Assembly: GCF_024228675.1 (NCBI RefSeq)
Contig: NZ_CP100461.1
Span: 744,001 to 808,000 of the forward strand
Reading direction: 5' to 3'
DNA length: 64,000 bases
From: Salinigranum marinum
Lineage (GTDB): Archaea; Halobacteriota; Halobacteria; Halobacteriales; Haloferacaceae
Both the position numbers and the translations under genes were made by a program. The notes beneath the pieces are model-generated. The model was not told the DNA's origin. It did no database searches and was given only the letters and a program-made list of their open reading frames with translations. Of this stretch, positions 1 through 8,909 are shown piece after piece. Position 1 is the first letter of the stretch; each line of letters starts with the position of its first letter.

Positions 1-63
1 CGTCTCGGCCCCGCACGACAGAGCCCAGCCGGCCGGAGCCGACCGGTCCGGTTCGGTGTGAAC

Positions 64-306
64 ATGGTCGGCCCGAGCATCACCGACGACGAGCGTCGGC
101 TGGCCAACCGCCGTCTCCAACTCGGCTTCGTCGTGCTCGTGGGGGTCTCGGCCGGGCTGGTCGCACTCCAGGCCGGCGCGTCGACCCTCCAGGTCGGGAT
201 CGCCGCCGTCGCCGGCTTCGGTCTCGGCGGCGCGCTCCTCCTGTGGCTCCGTCGGTGGTCCGCGCAGTTCCGGCGGGAGACGAACCGACGACGGTCGCGT
301 CGCTGA
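64..306 (+). CDS. small two-helix membrane protein, unknown function
   Basis: Encodes 80 residues from the ATG at 64; a GTG at 58 in the same frame would add two residues. Two hydrophobic helices are visible, at about residues 20-39 and 44-62. They are preceded by a charged N-terminus (SITDDERR) and followed by a strongly basic tail (WLRRW to the terminal RRRSRR). The basic tail suggests a cytoplasmic C-terminus. I do not recognise the family and nothing nearby explains it; it converges on the metalloprotease gene that follows on the other strand. The hydrophobic pattern and GC-rich third positions support real coding. Confidence 0.65.
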   Translation: MVGPSITDDERRLANRRLQLGFVVLVGVSAGLVALQAGASTLQVGIAAVAGFGLGGALLLWLRRWSAQFRRETNRRRSRR

Positions 307-347
307 GGTCGTCGAAAGGGAGGTCCGACCGGCCGGGGAGACTCGAC

Positions 348-1310
348 TCAGGGGTCGATCCGACGGATCCACCGCGAGGGGTCGTCGAGTTCCGCGCTCG
401 TCGGGAGGTTCTCCGGCCGGTCCCAGACGCGGCTCGCCGCGGCCACCCCGCGGGCGTCGGCGACGCTCCGGAAGAACCGGGCACCGCGTTCGTACTGCCG
501 CCGCTTGAGACCGAGACCGAGCAGTCGTCGGGCGAGCCGAGCGATGGGGCCGCCGCCCTGCCGTCGCGCGTCGAGTTTCGCGCGGAGGTCGCCGTACTCG
601 TCGTCGAACGCCCGGTCCATCAGGAGTTCGGCGTACCCCTCGACGGCGGTCATGGCGACGTCGAGTTCCTCGAACGCCTCGCGGTCGAGGCTCCCCTCGG
701 CGAGGGCGTCGAGGCCGCGCTCCATGCGCGTCTCGAGGTGCCCGGAGAGCCACGGCGCGGCTCCGAACTCCGCCGCGTGGGCCACCTCGTGGAAGGCGAT
801 CCACCGACGGAACCGCGGGTACTCGACGTCCAGCAGGTCGGCGACCCGAACGATGTTCGGGTGGACGAAGTAGAGGCCGTGGTCGTCGTCGCCGTCCGCC
901 AGGAGGAGCGGATCGTACTGCCCGAGGACGTGTCTGGCGAGAAACGAGAGGACGAACGCCATGGTCCCCGTGTTGACGACGCGCGTCACGCCCGGGAGCA
1001 CCGTCGCGCCGTGCTCCTCGATGGGGTGCATCACCCGCTCGAACGTCCGGATGTTGGCGTCGATCCAGTGGTGGCGGTTCTGTATCTCGATCGTCCGCGG
1101 GAGGTCGAACTCGACCTCGCCCACCGACTGGAGCCGCGTCCGTGCGTCCCTGACGTCGGCGGCGTACCCTTCCCGCTCCGCCGCCGTGAGCGCGAGCGAC
1201 CCGGCCTCGGTCGAGACCTGCGCGGCCTCGGCGACGGCCTCCCAGTCGATGGCTCCCGTGCCGTCGCCGGTCGATTCCGCGACCGCCCGAACGCTCCGAA
1301 ACAAGTTCAT
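348..1310 (-). CDS. zinc-dependent metalloprotease, DUF2342 / F420-associated family
   Basis: Encodes 320 residues of the zincin family often annotated as coenzyme F420 biosynthesis-associated or DUF2342. The zinc motif HEVAH is at residues 174-178, inside the context WIAFHEVAHAAEF, and the upstream segment FVHPNIVRVADLL is typical of the family. The start is the ATG at 1310; an in-frame upstream extension to 1391 is possible but begins with non-family-like sequence. In this family the substrate is unknown, so a proteolytic role is inferred from the motif only. The C-terminal 130 residues are alpha-helical and basic. No F420 biosynthesis gene is adjacent here. Confidence 0.85.
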   Translation of the reverse strand: MNLFRSVRAVAESTGDGTGAIDWEAVAEAAQVSTEAGSLALTAAEREGYAADVRDARTRLQSVGEVEFDLPRTIEIQNRHHWIDANIRTFERVMHPIEEHGATVLPGVTRVVNTGTMAFVLSFLARHVLGQYDPLLLADGDDDHGLYFVHPNIVRVADLLDVEYPRFRRWIAFHEVAHAAEFGAAPWLSGHLETRMERGLDALAEGSLDREAFEELDVAMTAVEGYAELLMDRAFDDEYGDLRAKLDARRQGGGPIARLARRLLGLGLKRRQYERGARFFRSVADARGVAAASRVWDRPENLPTSAELDDPSRWIRRIDP

Positions 1311-1554
1311 GCGGTTCAGTCGGTGAGCGAGCGACAAAACCCTTCGGCCCGGGTTGTCGGCGACGTTCGCGTGGATCCGACCGGCGTCCACGTGGACGCG
1401 ACGGACCGTCCGAACGGCTGAATCCGTCCGTGATTGGAGCGAACACCGAGTGGACGCGGCGTGTCGCCAGGGCGATGTACCCTCGCCACGCTCGCGCCCG
1501 AACCCGATCCACTGACACCCACACGCTCATCCCCGTCGGAGCCAATGCGAACCC

Positions 1555-2367
1555 ATGCACGTCGATCACGTCGCCTTCGGCTGGGACGACCTCGACACGG
1601 TCCGGGCTGCGCTCGATGCGGTCGGGCTCCCGTTCGACGAGGGTGGGACCCACGCCGACGGCACGACACACATGGCGTTGACCGGCCTTCCGGACGGCTC
1701 GTACCTGGAGTACATCGCACCGACCCCGGGGACGAACCCCGAAGCCGCGGGGTTTTGGCCCGCGGCGCTCGCCGCCCGCGCCGGCCCCGCGGCGTGGTGC
1801 GTCCGCGTCGACGACGTCGTCGCCGAGACGAAACGAGCGATCGACGCCGGCTTCGCGGTCGAGGGGCCGCTGCACGGCGGCCGCGACCGACCCGACGGCC
1901 GGCGCGTCGAGTGGGACCAGACGTTCGAGCGCGTCGACGCTCCCGACAGGTGGCTGTTCCCGTTCCCTCTCGTCGACCGCACGCCCCGGTCGTGGCGCGT
2001 CTCCGAAACGGACGGAGTGACGCCGCTTTCGGGCGTCGACACGGTCGTCCTCGGCGTCGCCGACGTCGACGACGCGGCGGCGCTCCTTGATCGTCGGTAC
2101 CGGATCCCCGCACCCGTCCTGGCCGAAACCGACGCCGTCGCCGGCGACGTTACCGACGTCCCCGGCGCGCCGATCGCACTCACAGCGGCCGGTGACGCGC
2201 GACTCGCTCGGGTCGGGGAACGACCTGCGGCCGTCCTCCTCGGGACCGACGACCTAGCGGCGGCGCGGACGGCGTACGAGCTCACCGACCCCGTCGCGTG
2301 GGGCGCTCGCCGGGCGGCGTGGTTCGATCGCGACCTCTTCCGGGGGCGGGTCGGCGTAATCGAGTGA
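1555..2367 (+). CDS. VOC-superfamily glyoxalase-like protein
   Basis: Encodes 270 residues. The opening MHVDHVAFGWDDLD and the later GSYLEYIAPTPG fit the first beta-alpha-beta-beta-beta module of glyoxalase/dioxygenase (VOC) proteins. The region around residues 155-175 (GVDTVVLGVADVDDAAALL) looks like the second module. His4 and the Glu of YLEYI could be metal ligands, but the reaction is not predictable. The nearest named group is the Glyoxalase_3-type proteins. It converges on rps2 at the end of the ribosomal cluster, where other haloarchaea commonly carry mevalonate-pathway genes on the ribosomal strand. Confidence 0.75.
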   Translation: MHVDHVAFGWDDLDTVRAALDAVGLPFDEGGTHADGTTHMALTGLPDGSYLEYIAPTPGTNPEAAGFWPAALAARAGPAAWCVRVDDVVAETKRAIDAGFAVEGPLHGGRDRPDGRRVEWDQTFERVDAPDRWLFPFPLVDRTPRSWRVSETDGVTPLSGVDTVVLGVADVDDAAALLDRRYRIPAPVLAETDAVAGDVTDVPGAPIALTAAGDARLARVGERPAAVLLGTDDLAAARTAYELTDPVAWGARRAAWFDRDLFRGRVGVIE

Positions 2368-2490
2368 GCCGGGTTGCTCCCCCTTCCCGCGCACCTTCGA
2401 CGCAGAGACCGCCGTCGTCGGATCGACGGGCCGACACGGATGGCTCTCGGCGACTAGGGGGCGGAGGAAACGTGACGGCCGAAAACGGAG

Positions 2491-3285
2491 TTAGACTTCC
2501 TCGAACTCGTCCAGCGCGTACACCTGATCGGTGCCGCGGCGGTCGAGCGTCTCGTTGGCGAGCAGCCAGTACACCACGCTCAGCGCTCGCCGCCCCTTGT
2601 TGTTCGTCGGGACGACGAGGTCGACGTTCGAGGTCTGGTTGTTCGAGTCGCACATCGCGATGACCGGGATGCCCACGGTGATCGCCTCTTTCACCGCTTG
2701 GGCGTCACCGATCGGGTCGGTCACCACGACGACATCCGGTTCGATGTAGCCGGCGTAGTCGGGGTTCGTCAGCGTCCCCGGGATGAACCGCCCCGTTCTC
2801 GCTCTGGCACCGACGGCGTCGGCGAACTTCTCGGCGGGGAACCGGCCGTACTGCCGCGAGGAGGTGACGAGCATCTGCTCGGGCGCGTAGTTAGCGAGGA
2901 AGTCCGCCGCCACGCGGATGCGATCGTCGGTCTGGCTCACGTCGAGCACGTAGAGCCCGTCGTCGCGGACGCGGTGGATGAACCGCTCCATGTCCTTCGT
3001 CTTCTGCTGGGTCCCGATGTGGACCCCCGCGGAGAGGTAGTCCTCGACGGGGATGAGGAGGTCGGCCTCCTCGTCCGGCATGACGTCCTCGTCGAACGCC
3101 GGCCCGGCGGCCTCCTCCTCTTCGGCGTCGGCCTCGTCGGGCGCTGTCTCGGGTTCCGGTTCGGCCTCGACCTCGGCGGCCTCGGCGGGCGGTTCGGCTT
3201 CTCCTTCGGTCTCGGTCTCGACGGCGGCGGCCTCGTCGGCCCCCTCGTCGACGATCTCGACCGCGTCGTTGTCGTTGTCGCTCAT
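2491..3285 (-). CDS. rps2: 30S ribosomal protein uS2
   Basis: Encodes 264 residues of archaeal small-subunit protein S2. Residues 1 to about 70 form an extremely acidic extension (runs of E, D and A) found in haloarchaeal S2. The S2 core begins at [17 protein letters not shown], and the family motifs [14 protein letters not shown] and [18 protein letters not shown] are present. The start ATG at 3285 overlaps the enolase stop in an ATGA arrangement, so translation is probably coupled. It is the last gene of the ribosomal/RNA polymerase cluster. Confidence 0.97.
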   Translation of the reverse strand: MSDNDNDAVEIVDEGADEAAAVETETEGEAEPPAEAAEVEAEPEPETAPDEADAEEEEAAGPAFDEDVMPDEEADLLIPVEDYLSAGVHIGTQQKTKDMERFIHRVRDDGLYVLDVSQTDDRIRVAADFLANYAPEQMLVTSSRQYGRFPAEKFADAVGARARTGRFIPGTLTNPDYAGYIEPDVVVVTDPIGDAQAVKEAITVGIPVIAMCDSNNQTSNVDLVVPTNNKGRRALSVVYWLLANETLDRRGTDQVYALDEFEEV

Positions 3286-4481
3286 ACTGCGTCGTCTGCG
3301 ATTCTGATGAGTTCGTTCAGCTTGGCTGTTCGCTCGCCCTGCACCGTGCCGGTCTTGATGAACGGCGCGTCGGTGGCGACGGCGAGGTGTGCGATGGTGG
3401 TGTCTTCGGTCTCGCCCGAGCGGTGGGAGATGACCGAGTCGTAGCCGTGCTCGGTCGCGAGTTCGATGGCGTCGAACGCGTCCGTGAGCGAACCGATCTG
3501 GTTCGGCTTGATGAGGATGGAGTTGCCGGCACCCTGGTCGATGCCGTCCTGGAGGCGCGACGTGTTCGTCACGAACAGGTCGTCGCCGCAGATGAGCGTC
3601 CGGTCGCCCACCCGCTCGGTCAGGGCGGCGAACCCCTCGTAGTCGTTCTCGTCGAGGGGGTCTTCCACGTACGCGAGGTCGTATTCGTCGACCATCTCGG
3701 CGATGTAGTCGATCATCTCCGCCGTGGACTTGACCTCGTCGCCGAAGTCGTACCCCTCGTCGGTGTGCAACTCGGAGGCGGCGACGTCGAGGCCGAACTT
3801 GATCTCGAAGCCGAGGTCGTCGGCGACGGCGTCGACCGCCTCCTCCATGACCTCGAACGCCTCCGCGTCCGAAACGGGCGGGGCCCACGCACCCTCGTCA
3901 CCCTTCGCGGCGGGGATGCCCCGCTCGTCGAGGGCGTCGGAGGCGGCGGCGTGGACCTGCGCGTTCGCGAAGACGGCCTCCTCGACGGAGGGAGCGCCGA
4001 CGGGCGCGGCGAGGAACTCCTGGATGTGGGTCGCCTCCTTGGCGTGTTCCCCGCCCCCGATGACGTTCCCGAGGGGGATGGGGAAGTTGTCGCCGCGGAA
4101 GGCACCGCCGAGATGCTGGTACAGCGGCAGGCCGAGCGTGTCCGCACCGGCCTTCGCGGCCGCCATCGAGATGGCCACCGCGGAGTTGGCACCGATCTCC
4201 GAGAAGTTCTCCGTGCCGTCCGCAGCGCGGAGCGTAGTGTCGACTTCGCGCTGGTCGCCGGCGTACACCTCGCCCTCCAGTCTGGGAATGGCGAGCCGGC
4301 GTGCGGCCGCGATGGCTTCCGACGGCGGGAGTTCGATGGCCTCGTACTCGCCGGTGCTCGCCCCCGAGGGGGCTGCGGCACGGCCGAAGCCACCGGAGTC
4401 GGTGAGTACGTCGGCTTCGACGGTCGGGTTCCCGCGCGAGTCGAGCACGCGACGCAGCGAGATGGAGCTGATTCGGGTCAT
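3282..4481 (-). CDS. eno: enolase (phosphopyruvate hydratase)
   Basis: Encodes 399 residues, the usual archaeal enolase length. It interconverts 2-phosphoglycerate and phosphoenolpyruvate in central carbon metabolism. The N-terminal [19 protein letters not shown] and the substrate-loop region with GASTGEYEA are classic. The enolase signature [14 protein letters not shown] places the catalytic lysine at residue 325, and GDDLFVTN carries a metal ligand. It sits in the conserved archaeal order rpoN-rpoK-eno-rps2, overlapping rps2 by four bases. Confidence 0.97.
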   Translation of the reverse strand: MTRISSISLRRVLDSRGNPTVEADVLTDSGGFGRAAAPSGASTGEYEAIELPPSEAIAAARRLAIPRLEGEVYAGDQREVDTTLRAADGTENFSEIGANSAVAISMAAAKAGADTLGLPLYQHLGGAFRGDNFPIPLGNVIGGGEHAKEATHIQEFLAAPVGAPSVEEAVFANAQVHAAASDALDERGIPAAKGDEGAWAPPVSDAEAFEVMEEAVDAVADDLGFEIKFGLDVAASELHTDEGYDFGDEVKSTAEMIDYIAEMVDEYDLAYVEDPLDENDYEGFAALTERVGDRTLICGDDLFVTNTSRLQDGIDQGAGNSILIKPNQIGSLTDAFDAIELATEHGYDSVISHRSGETEDTTIAHLAVATDAPFIKTGTVQGERTAKLNELIRIADDAV

Positions 4482-4514
4482 GCGCCGTCTCCATGTGCGA
4501 TAGGCACCCTCATG

Positions 4515-4691
4515 TCAGTTCCCCTCCCGTCGCACTGTGAAGGGGAGCACGCCCGCGTCGTACTCCTCGGCGGCGATGAGGATCGGCTCCGACTGGTCGG
4601 AGTCGATGAGCACGGGCGCGCCGTACGACACCTGCAGGGCTCGCGCCCCGAGGATGCGGGCCTTCTCGTAGCGGTTGTAGCGCTGCTTCAT
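4515..4691 (-). CDS. rpoK: DNA-directed RNA polymerase subunit K (Rpo6)
   Basis: Encodes 58 residues and is easily missed because it is short. Reading the minus strand gives [18 protein letters not shown], then a middle containing [11 protein letters not shown] and an end close to [10 protein letters not shown]. This is the Rpo6/omega homologue that stabilises assembly of the archaeal RNA polymerase. The start ATG at 4691 overlaps the rpoN stop (ATGA), so the two are translationally linked. Its position between rpoN and eno is the standard archaeal arrangement. Confidence 0.95.
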   Translation of the reverse strand: MKQRYNRYEKARILGARALQVSYGAPVLIDSDQSEPILIAAEEYDAGVLPFTVRREGN

Positions 4692-4879
4692 TGGTACGGT
4701 GCGACCACGTCGACGAGGTCCTTGTGCGAGACGATCATGCGACGGCAGCAGTGGCGGTGAACCCCGAGGTCGTCGAGGACCTCGGCCGGGTCTTCACCCA
4801 CTTCGGTGCGCGTCGTGAACTCGTCCCAGTGTTCACCGATGACGTTGCCGCACGTGAAACACCGGACGGGAATCATCAT
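4688..4879 (-). CDS. rpoN: DNA-directed RNA polymerase subunit N (Rpo10)
   Basis: Encodes 63 residues starting [18 protein letters not shown]. The zinc bundle is complete: C7 and C10 near the N-terminus and the adjacent pair C44-C45 ([12 protein letters not shown]). This is Rpo10/RPB10, part of the Rpo3-Rpo11-Rpo10-Rpo12 assembly platform. I chose the ATG at 4879; a second ATG at 4876 would remove one Met, and the longer frame up to 4939 adds atypical sequence. It overlaps rpoK by four bases. Confidence 0.96.
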   Translation of the reverse strand: MMIPVRCFTCGNVIGEHWDEFTTRTEVGEDPAEVLDDLGVHRHCCRRMIVSHKDLVDVVAPYQ

Positions 4880-4890
4880 GGCGAGATCAC

Positions 4891-5289
4891 CTAGCGGTAA
4901 GACTTCTGGTAGCGGGCACGCGCGCCGGGTCCGCCCCACTTCTTGGGTTCGGACTGGCGGACGTCGTTCACCAGCAGCGATCGGTCGAACTCCATGAACG
5001 CGTCGCGGAGTTCGGCGTCGTTGAGGTGCTGGACGATGCCGCGCGCGATGGCCGTCCGGACGGCGTCGGCCTGCCCGCTCACGCCGCCGCCGGAGACGGC
5101 GATGTCGAGGTCGACCTGCGAGCGGAGGTCCTCGCCGGCGATGCGGAACGGCTCCAGCATCTTCAGGCGGGCCATCTCCGGCTCGACCAGTTCGACCGGT
5201 CGAGAGTTGATGCGCACGCGACCCTCGCCGTCGCGCACGGTGGCGCGGGCGACGGCCGTCTTCTTCTTTCCTGAGGTGTTCGTTACCAT
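4891..5289 (-). CDS. rps9: 30S ribosomal protein uS9
   Basis: Encodes 132 residues. The start [18 protein letters not shown] and the C-terminus [17 protein letters not shown] are diagnostic of S9; the basic tail reaches the tRNA in the P site. The start overlaps the end of rpl13 by seven bases, and rpoN follows 11 bases downstream, so rpl13-rps9-rpoN is one transcription unit. Confidence 0.97.
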   Translation of the reverse strand: MVTNTSGKKKTAVARATVRDGEGRVRINSRPVELVEPEMARLKMLEPFRIAGEDLRSQVDLDIAVSGGGVSGQADAVRTAIARGIVQHLNDAELRDAFMEFDRSLLVNDVRQSEPKKWGGPGARARYQKSYR

Positions 5290-5720
5290 GTGACGTTCGC
5301 TCCCAGCTTCTCGCTCACGTCGCCGAGCGAGATGAACTTGATATTCGACAGGCGATCCAGCGACGTATCTTCGAGCAGTTCGCCCTCGTCGTCGTAGGGG
5401 TTGCCGACGTACACCCGGACGCGGTCCAGCGCCTCGCGGCCCCGCGGCTTCTTGTACGGCAGCATCCCGCGGACGGCGCGCTTGAAGATCCGGTCGGGCC
5501 GCTTCGGGTAGTACGGCCCTCTGTCGGAACCGACCTCGACACGCTTGCGGTAGACGCTCATCACGTCCGACTCCGAGCCGGTGATGACAGCGTGCTCGAC
5601 GTTGACCACGGCGACTCGCTCGCCGGCGAGGGCCTTCTGTGCGATCTCGCTCGCGACGCGGCCGAGGATGCAGTCGCGGGCGTCGATGACGACGTCCGCG
5701 TCGAACTCGGCGGCGTTCAT
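5283..5720 (-). CDS. rpl13: 50S ribosomal protein uL13
   Basis: Encodes 145 residues of archaeal L13. Visible family segments are [21 protein letters not shown] near the N-terminus, the YRKR context, and [18 protein letters not shown] in the middle. It overlaps rpl18e upstream by four bases and rps9 downstream by seven, so it is translated within a tightly packed operon. Confidence 0.97.
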   Translation of the reverse strand: MNAAEFDADVVIDARDCILGRVASEIAQKALAGERVAVVNVEHAVITGSESDVMSVYRKRVEVGSDRGPYYPKRPDRIFKRAVRGMLPYKKPRGREALDRVRVYVGNPYDDEGELLEDTSLDRLSNIKFISLGDVSEKLGANVTW

Positions 5721-6067
5721 CGGATCACCCGTACGTTCGATCCGTCGGGGTTCTGTTCGGCGATCTGTTCTAACGTCACGGCGTCGCCCACCTGCTCGAT
5801 CTTCTTCTGCGCTGTCGAGGAGAAGTCGACGGCGGCGACGGTGACGTTCTTCTGCAGCACACCACTGCCCAGCACCTTGCCGGGGACGACGACGGTCTCG
5901 TCCTCGCGGGCGTACCGTTCGATGCGTCCGAGGTTGACCTCTGCGTGGGTGCGCCGTGGCTTTTCGAGGCGGTCGGCGACGTCGGCCCAGACCGGGGAGC
6001 CGGAGTCGCGGGAGACCGCCTTCAGCTCGGCGATGAGACTGTTCAGTCTCGGATTCGTCTTACTCAT
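5717..6067 (-). CDS. rpl18e: 50S ribosomal protein eL18 (L18e)
   Basis: Encodes 116 residues from the ATG at 6067 ([20 protein letters not shown]). The segment [21 protein letters not shown] is the eL18/uL15-family RNA-binding core. The alternative upstream start at 6124 reads through a duplicated tRNA 3' fragment and is unlikely. The gene opens the rpl18e-rpl13-rps9 block directly downstream of tRNA-Leu. Confidence 0.95.
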   Translation of the reverse strand: MSKTNPRLNSLIAELKAVSRDSGSPVWADVADRLEKPRRTHAEVNLGRIERYAREDETVVVPGKVLGSGVLQKNVTVAAVDFSSTAQKKIEQVGDAVTLEQIAEQNPDGSNVRVIR

Positions 6068-6100
6068 GTTCTGTGACTCCAGTGAGGAGAAATCGGAGAG

Positions 6101-6122
6101 TACAGGGAGCAGGATTTGAACC
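6101..6122 (-). repeat. duplicate of the tRNA-Leu 3' end (attachment-site-like)
   Basis: These 22 bases match 6206-6227, the 3' end and T-loop of the neighbouring tRNA-Leu gene, at 21 of 22 positions; only 6102 (A instead of G) differs. The copy is in the same orientation, 105 bases downstream of the tRNA end. Beyond the T-loop the match stops and the T-stem cannot form, so it is not a tRNA. The intervening DNA holds two short inverted repeats (6124-6148 and 6177-6200). This is the arrangement left when an element integrates into a tRNA 3' end; that history is inference. Confidence 0.6.
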
Positions 6123-6205
6123 ACCGCGAGACGCGCTGCGCCTCGCGGGGGGCAAACCTGTCCGCTCGGGTTTTCACAGCTCTCCCGTTTGGTCGAGCTG
6201 AAAAG

Positions 6206-6290
6206 TGCAGGGAGCAGGATTTGAACCTGCGGACCCCTATGGGACAGCGCCCTGAACGCTGCGCCGTTGGCCAGACTTGGCTATCCCTGC
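6206..6290 (-). tRNA. tRNA-Leu (anticodon CAG)
   Basis: An 85-base class II tRNA. The seven-base acceptor stem pairs GCAGGGA with TCCCTGC, followed by discriminator A. The D-arm region is GCCAAGTCTGGCCAACGGC. The anticodon stem CAGCG/CGCTG encloses the loop TTCAGGG, giving anticodon CAG. A long variable arm typical of tRNA-Leu and a T-arm GCAGG-TTCAAAT-CCTGC are present. No CCA is encoded. It lies between rpoD and rpl18e on the same strand. Confidence 0.96.
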
Positions 6291-6465
6291 GTGCGTACTC
6301 CGCTACTGCGTGCCCCTTGAAACCGCTTTCGATCCCGACCCCGCGTGGGCGCGACGTCGCGGCCGACGCGGACGGTGACGGACGCTCGGCTGGCCGTGGG
6401 CGGGGCGAGCGAGCCGTCGTGGGTGGGTTTCGGGGGCGCATCTGTGCGTGTGTTCCTCTCGTGCC

Positions 6466-7218
6466 CTACAGGGCGACTTTCTCTTCGAGTTCGGCCGCGC
6501 GGGACTCGATGGACTCGACCGCGCGGGTCACCAGTTCGTCCACCGTGAACGAGCCGTCCGTCTCCACGTGGAAGACGAACGCACCGGGGACGTCGTGGAT
6601 CTCGACCTCCTTGCCGGGGTACCGCTCCGTGAGGTCGTTGTCGAACTGCTCCGTGGGAACGAGTTCGCCGTCGTCCTCGATGACGCCGCGCAGGATGTTC
6701 GGCTCCTGCTCTCCGAACTCGGCGTCGGGGTCGTCGCCGACGACCTCCACCCGCTGGAGGTGTCGGTATCCCACCGCGACGCCACCCTGCTGTTTGGCGT
6801 GGCTCTTCCCGCTGTCGAGGACGGCGTCGGCCTCGAGTTCGAGGCGCTGGCCCTCCTTGAGTTCGATGATGGGGACGTTCGTGTCCGCCGGCCGGACGAG
6901 CGCGTCCGACGTCTCGATGTCGCCGGAGTACGCCGTCGCCGGCCCCTCGACGTCGAGCGCGAGGGTGACCACGTCGCCGATCTCGAAGTCGTCCAGCGGC
7001 GTCGTCAGCGGGACGAGCCCGAGACGGAGCCCGATCATCTCGTCGAACATCACCGAGGAGTTCTCCACGAACCGCACGTCGTCGATGGAGAACGTCGGGA
7101 CGTCGGCGATCATCGCCCGGCGGATGCCGTTGGCAAAGGCCGGCGTCAGCCCGCGCGCAACGAAGCGCGCCTTTCGATCGGAGCGTTCGATGAACTCGAC
7201 TTCGAACTGTTCTGTCAT
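6466..7218 (-). CDS. rpoD: DNA-directed RNA polymerase subunit D (Rpo3)
   Basis: Encodes 250 residues from the ATG at 7218, two bases after the rps11 stop. [20 protein letters not shown] opens the subunit, and the motif [15 protein letters not shown] is the alpha-subunit dimerisation signature. Rpo3 pairs with Rpo11 and nucleates RNA polymerase assembly. The whole protein contains no cysteine, so it cannot hold the iron-sulfur clusters present in Rpo3 of some other archaea. The longer upstream frame to 7365 runs through rps11 and is not real. Confidence 0.97.
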   Translation of the reverse strand: MTEQFEVEFIERSDRKARFVARGLTPAFANGIRRAMIADVPTFSIDDVRFVENSSVMFDEMIGLRLGLVPLTTPLDDFEIGDVVTLALDVEGPATAYSGDIETSDALVRPADTNVPIIELKEGQRLELEADAVLDSGKSHAKQQGGVAVGYRHLQRVEVVGDDPDAEFGEQEPNILRGVIEDDGELVPTEQFDNDLTERYPGKEVEIHDVPGAFVFHVETDGSFTVDELVTRAVESIESRAAELEEKVAL

Positions 7219-7219
7219 C

Positions 7220-7609
7220 TTAGAACCGTCGGTTCTTGGGCGCTCGGGTACCGTCGTGCGGCAGCGGCGTGACGTCCTCGATGCGACCGATCTCGATGCC
7301 GGCGCGGGCGAGCGCGCGGATGGCCGCCTGGGCACCGGGGCCCGGGGACTTCGTCTTGTTCCCACCGGGACCGCGCACGCGAACGTGCAGTTTCGTGATG
7401 CCCGCCGCCTTGACCTCCTCGGCGATGGAGTCGGCCATCTGCATGGCGGCGTACGGCGACGCCTCGTCGCGGTTCTGCTTCACGACCGACCCGCCCGAGG
7501 ATTTCGCGACGGTCTCGGCGCCGGTCTGGTCGGTGACGGTCATCAGCGTGTTGTTGAACGACGCGTGGATGTGGGCGATCCCCCACCGCTCCTCGTCTGT
7601 TTCGCTCAT
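7220..7609 (-). CDS. rps11: 30S ribosomal protein uS11
   Basis: Encodes 129 residues. [19 protein letters not shown] is the S11 N-terminal signature, [20 protein letters not shown] the central glycine-rich segment, and the C-terminus [10 protein letters not shown] is typical. It lies six bases after rps4 and two bases before rpoD on the same strand. Confidence 0.97.
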   Translation of the reverse strand: MSETDEERWGIAHIHASFNNTLMTVTDQTGAETVAKSSGGSVVKQNRDEASPYAAMQMADSIAEEVKAAGITKLHVRVRGPGGNKTKSPGPGAQAAIRALARAGIEIGRIEDVTPLPHDGTRAPKNRRF

Positions 7610-7615
7610 TGGTGG

Positions 7616-8143
7616 TTACTCCTGCGCCTCCGCCCGCATCGGGTGGAGGTCGTCGTCCAGCGGGCTGTTCGCGTCGAAGGCGACAGCGCCGGCCTCGTCC
7701 ACCTCGATCTTCTGCGACGGCACCGTCACGCGGGCGCCGTCGACCGTGATGTGGCCGTGGCTGATGAACTGTCGCGCCTGCTTCGGCGTGTTCGCCAGCC
7801 CCTTCCGGTAGACGACCGTCTGCAGGCGGCGTTCGAGCAGGTCGGTGACGTCCAGCCCCAGCACCTGCGAGATGTCGTCCTCCTCGGAGAGGATGCCGAG
7901 CCGGCGAAGTCGGTTCAGGAAGCCGGCCCCGGCGGCCTCGGCGACCTCGACGTCACCCTGCGCCTCGCCGAGGAGGCGTCGGGCCTCGCGGCGAATGTCG
8001 CGCAGCTGTGACTGGGCTCGCCAGAGTTCCTCTTTGTTCTTCAGGCCGTAGTCGCCGAGCAGTCCACCCTCGCTCGCGATGCGCTCGCCCTGGAACGGGT
8101 GGTTCGGGGTCTCGTAGAACTTGGTGTTCTTTCCGGTTGTCAT
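7616..8143 (-). CDS. rps4: 30S ribosomal protein uS4
   Basis: Encodes 175 residues. The start [18 protein letters not shown] and the later [18 protein letters not shown], which forms the S4 RNA-binding domain, are characteristic of archaeal S4. The start overlaps the end of rps13 by four bases (ATGA). Archaeal S4 lacks the zinc-binding N-terminus of many bacterial forms, as here. Confidence 0.97.
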   Translation of the reverse strand: MTTGKNTKFYETPNHPFQGERIASEGGLLGDYGLKNKEELWRAQSQLRDIRREARRLLGEAQGDVEVAEAAGAGFLNRLRRLGILSEEDDISQVLGLDVTDLLERRLQTVVYRKGLANTPKQARQFISHGHITVDGARVTVPSQKIEVDEAGAVAFDANSPLDDDLHPMRAEAQE

Positions 8144-8655
8144 TCGTCTTCAGCGGCCTCCTCGGCCATGTCTTCCTTGATTGCCTCGACGTTGACGCCG
8201 ATGGTGCCTTCGCTCCGGCCGGTCGACTTCGTCCGCTGGCCGCGCACCTTCTGGCCGCGCTTGTGACGCACGCCCTTGTAGCAGTTGATCATCTTCATCC
8301 GGTTGACGTCGTGGGTGCGCTTCTGCCCGAGGTCCGAGCCGACGATGTGGCTCGTCTCCCCGGTGTAGAAGTCGCGCTGGCGGTTAGCCATCCACGCCGG
8401 AACGTGGTCGTGGAGGTTCTCGACGACCTCCACCACGGCGTCGATCTCGTCGTCTTCGAGCCGACCGAACGTCGCCATCCGGTCGACGTCGGCCGCGTCG
8501 GCGACGATACGCGCCGTGCGCTTGCCGATACCGTTCATCTCCGTCAGGCTTCGCTCGACGGACTTCGTCCCGTCGAGGTCCGTCTGTCCGATCCTGACGA
8601 AGTACCGAAGGTCGTCGTCTTCGGCAGCGTCGTCCTGTGGTTCTTCTGCACTCAT
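8140..8655 (-). CDS. rps13: 30S ribosomal protein uS13
   Basis: Encodes 171 residues from the ATG at 8655 ([20 protein letters not shown]). The short acidic N-terminal extension is a halophile feature. The family core follows: [19 protein letters not shown] and the C-terminal [18 protein letters not shown]. The ATG is 15 bases after the 3' end of tRNA-Ser on the same strand, so the tRNA is probably processed from the 5' leader of the operon. Confidence 0.96.
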   Translation of the reverse strand: MSAEEPQDDAAEDDDLRYFVRIGQTDLDGTKSVERSLTEMNGIGKRTARIVADAADVDRMATFGRLEDDEIDAVVEVVENLHDHVPAWMANRQRDFYTGETSHIVGSDLGQKRTHDVNRMKMINCYKGVRHKRGQKVRGQRTKSTGRSEGTIGVNVEAIKEDMAEEAAEDE

Positions 8656-8670
8656 GACTAGATTGGTGAG

Positions 8671-8755
8671 CGTTGCGGCGGGGATTCGAACCCCGGAGGC
8701 TTGACGCCACAGAGTTAGCAACCCTGCGCCTTGGGCCAGGCTTGGCTACCGCAAC
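8671..8755 (-). tRNA. tRNA-Ser (anticodon GCT)
   Basis: An 85-base class II tRNA. The acceptor stem pairs GTTGCGG with CCGCAAC, with discriminator G. The anticodon stem CAGGG/CTCTG encloses loop TTGCTAA, anticodon GCT. A long variable arm (TGGCGTCAAGCCTCC region) and the T-arm CGGGG-TTCGAAT-CCCCG follow. It is the first gene of the rps13 cluster. Confidence 0.96.
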
Positions 8756-8839
8756 CCGCGTTCTGATTCACTGTCGCCCGTCGCGGACTCGGGGCATGCT
8801 GCCCCTACAGTGTTTGCAGTCGATACAACTGGGAGAGTG

Positions 8840-8847
8840 TACTTAAG
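8840..8847 (-). promoter_or_regulatory. candidate TATA box for the tRNA-Ser/rps13 cluster
   Basis: The minus strand reads CTTAAGT within an otherwise GC-rich stretch, about 85 bases upstream of the tRNA-Ser 5' end. It is the only TATA-like element in the gap before moaA and would give a leader of roughly 60 bases before the tRNA. Assignment is by position and base composition only. Confidence 0.35.
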
Positions 8848-8909
8848 GGTCACGAAAACGGCCCCGGCGTGTGGGGCTCCGACACGGACGCGTGACGGGG
8901 CTGGGCGGG

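Noticed and set aside
6101-6122. A second tRNA-Leu gene
   Set aside because: Only the 3' 22 bases match; no D-arm, anticodon arm or acceptor 5' strand can be formed.
6116-8011. A 631-codon plus-strand frame opposite rpoD, rps11 and rps4
   Set aside because: It passes antisense through tRNA-Leu and three conserved genes; shadow.
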